This document shows positions 7,726-8,132 of a DNA stretch of 8,132 nucleotides, in pieces. Source of the DNA: Caryophanales bacterium UBA4100 (lineage in GTDB: Bacteria > Bacillota > Bacilli > Paenibacillales > UBA4045). How positions within the stretch are numbered: position 1 is the first letter of the stretch; each line of letters begins with the position of its first letter. The position numbers and the translations under genes are program-made. The notes below the pieces were generated by a model. It ran no database searches. It saw nothing but the letters and a program-made list of their open reading frames with translations, and was not told where the DNA came from. The stretch is taken from positions 1 to 8,132 of the forward strand of contig DFXU01000074.1 of NCBI GenBank assembly GCA_002383285.1. The letters are read 5' to 3'.

Positions 7726-7733
7726 CTCCCTTC
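7726..7733 (-). promoter_or_regulatory. Ribosome binding site of paralogue 1 (decides the start)
   Basis: GAAGGGAG lies 11 bases before the ATG at 7714, matching the 10-base spacing in paralogue 2. The ATG at 7723 would leave only 2 bases, and a TTG at 7733-7735 overlaps the site itself, so both are less likely starts. Confidence 0.78.
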
Positions 7734-7785
7734 AATAATAGTTAGGACAGAGCCTTAGTGTCTGAATACCAATATATGATCTAAA

Positions 7786-7794
7786 TCACCCCCT
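7786..7794 (-). promoter_or_regulatory. Extended Shine-Dalgarno-like box in the leader of paralogue 1
   Basis: AGGGGGTGA is close to the perfect anti-16S complement AGGAGGTGA, with one G in place of A that can still pair as G-U. It starts 80 bases before the ATG at 7714. No reading frame of more than a few codons with a normal start follows it, so it is not an obvious translation start. The same box lies 82 bases before the start of paralogue 2. It could be an mRNA-stabilising ribosome-contact site (STAB-SD type, known from Bacillus thuringiensis cry3A). That role is inferred. Confidence 0.5.
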
Positions 7795-8046
7795 AAAATA
7801 ACCATTCCTAGTTCCATCTTAATAGCCGACACCGCCTTGAAAAATGTAGAAAATAACGATTCTGTTGAAGAATATACAGATCAATCTGATAAATAGCTGA
7901 ATAATTCGATTAAAAGCTTGAACAAATCTTTAAGCTACAACAGCATGCCGCTACTCCCAAGAAGACTTTCCTGCTTAATGCAGCCCTTCTCTAGAAGTGG
8001 AAACCATCCGGACACCTAGAACTCCAATAACCTATTCTAAACGTGT

Positions 8047-8068
8047 AAGAACGCCTTTCGGCGTCCTT
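8047..8068 (-). terminator. Terminator-like hairpin near the right edge
   Basis: On the minus strand, AAGGACGCC and GGCGTTCTT pair over 9 base pairs (one G-U) around a GAAA tetraloop. On the plus strand the same stem carries an A-C mismatch, so the minus strand is the better reading. The following T content (TTCTTACACGTTT) is poor for a terminator. It would fit the end of a minus-strand gene entering from the right, upstream of paralogue 1, and would isolate paralogue 1 from that gene. Confidence 0.45.
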
Positions 8069-8132
8069 TAGTGCTTACTCCTACTATTGTTGGGTTAGGC
8101 GGGAATGGGTATGGGGTTCTTAGCGCTATAGT

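Larger units (their letters stand above)
7736..8132. other. Gene-free stretch upstream of paralogue 1 (about 400 bases)
   Basis: No frame here looks coding on either strand. It holds the leader of paralogue 1, including the AGGGGGTGA box. Upstream of that box on the minus strand, TTAAGA and TATTTT are 16 bases apart (each 4 of 6 to the sigma-A consensus), and there is a lone TATTAA. None is strong enough to call a promoter. CAGATCAATCTG at 7877-7888 is an inverted repeat with 5-base arms and could be an operator, but it is short. A terminator-like hairpin lies at 8047-8068. Beyond it, minus-strand codons from the edge read through SAKNPIPIPA to a TAA at 8095-8097, which might be the tail of a gene outside the window. 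Confidence 0.55.

Noticed and set aside
7715..7735. Longer N-terminus of paralogue 1 starting at TTG 7735 or ATG 7723
   Set aside because: The GAAGGGAG site overlaps the TTG and lies only 2 bases before the ATG at 7723. The ATG at 7714 gives normal spacing and gap-free alignment to paralogue 2.
7801..7920. Sigma-A promoter for paralogue 1
   Set aside because: Candidate hexamers (TTAAGA/TATTTT, or TTGATC with nothing at the right distance) match only 4 of 6 each, and several alternatives score equally. No single promoter can be supported.
7986..7997. Inverted repeat CTTCTCTAGAAG
   Set aside because: Arms of 5 bases with no promoter or second copy nearby. This is expected by chance in a few hundred bases.
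8095..8132. Possible tail of another minus-strand gene (reads SAKNPIPIPA then TAA)
   Set aside because: About a dozen codons at the edge cannot be distinguished from chance. The hairpin at 8047-8068 makes it plausible, but I do not annotate it as a gene.

Overview
The window suggests a Gram-positive Bacillota genome, most likely Paenibacillus or a close relative. The evidence is moderate base composition, GAAGGGAG-type ribosome binding sites, a Sec signal peptide with a long hydrophobic core, and very large modular secreted glycosidases. This placement is by style, not by a database match.

Layout. Everything coding lies on the minus strand. Read in the direction of transcription (right to left) there is: (i) a gene-free stretch of about 400 bases at the right edge, with a terminator-like hairpin near 8060 that probably closes a gene lying outside the window; (ii) a complete gene, 7714 down to 3182, for a 1510-residue secreted glycoside hydrolase; (iii) a strong intrinsic terminator at 3122-3170; (iv) a short leader with an extended Shine-Dalgarno-like box; (v) a second gene starting at 3005 that is a close paralogue of the first and runs off the left edge after 1001 codons. 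Both proteins have the same order of parts: signal peptide, TIM-barrel catalytic domain of clan GH-A (Glu196 in an NEP motif, a Glu near 293 in a TEFG motif), an all-beta accessory domain, a bacterial Ig-like domain, a chitobiase-C-terminal-like domain, a four-cysteine module, then tandem copies of a ~159-residue beta-sandwich module. The complete gene has five such modules. The partial gene shows two before the window ends.

How they work together. The two genes look like a tandem duplication whose copies are expressed as separate transcripts, since a terminator lies between them and each has its own leader. Both products should be exported and act on an extracellular polysaccharide, with the C-terminal modules probably holding the enzyme to its substrate or to a surface. 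The substrate cannot be read from sequence. The copies differ most in loops near the active site, so they may have different specificities. The most unusual non-coding signal is a 9-base box, AGGGGGTGA, found 80 and 82 bases before the two start codons in leaders that otherwise look unrelated. It resembles the STAB-SD type of mRNA-stabilising element.
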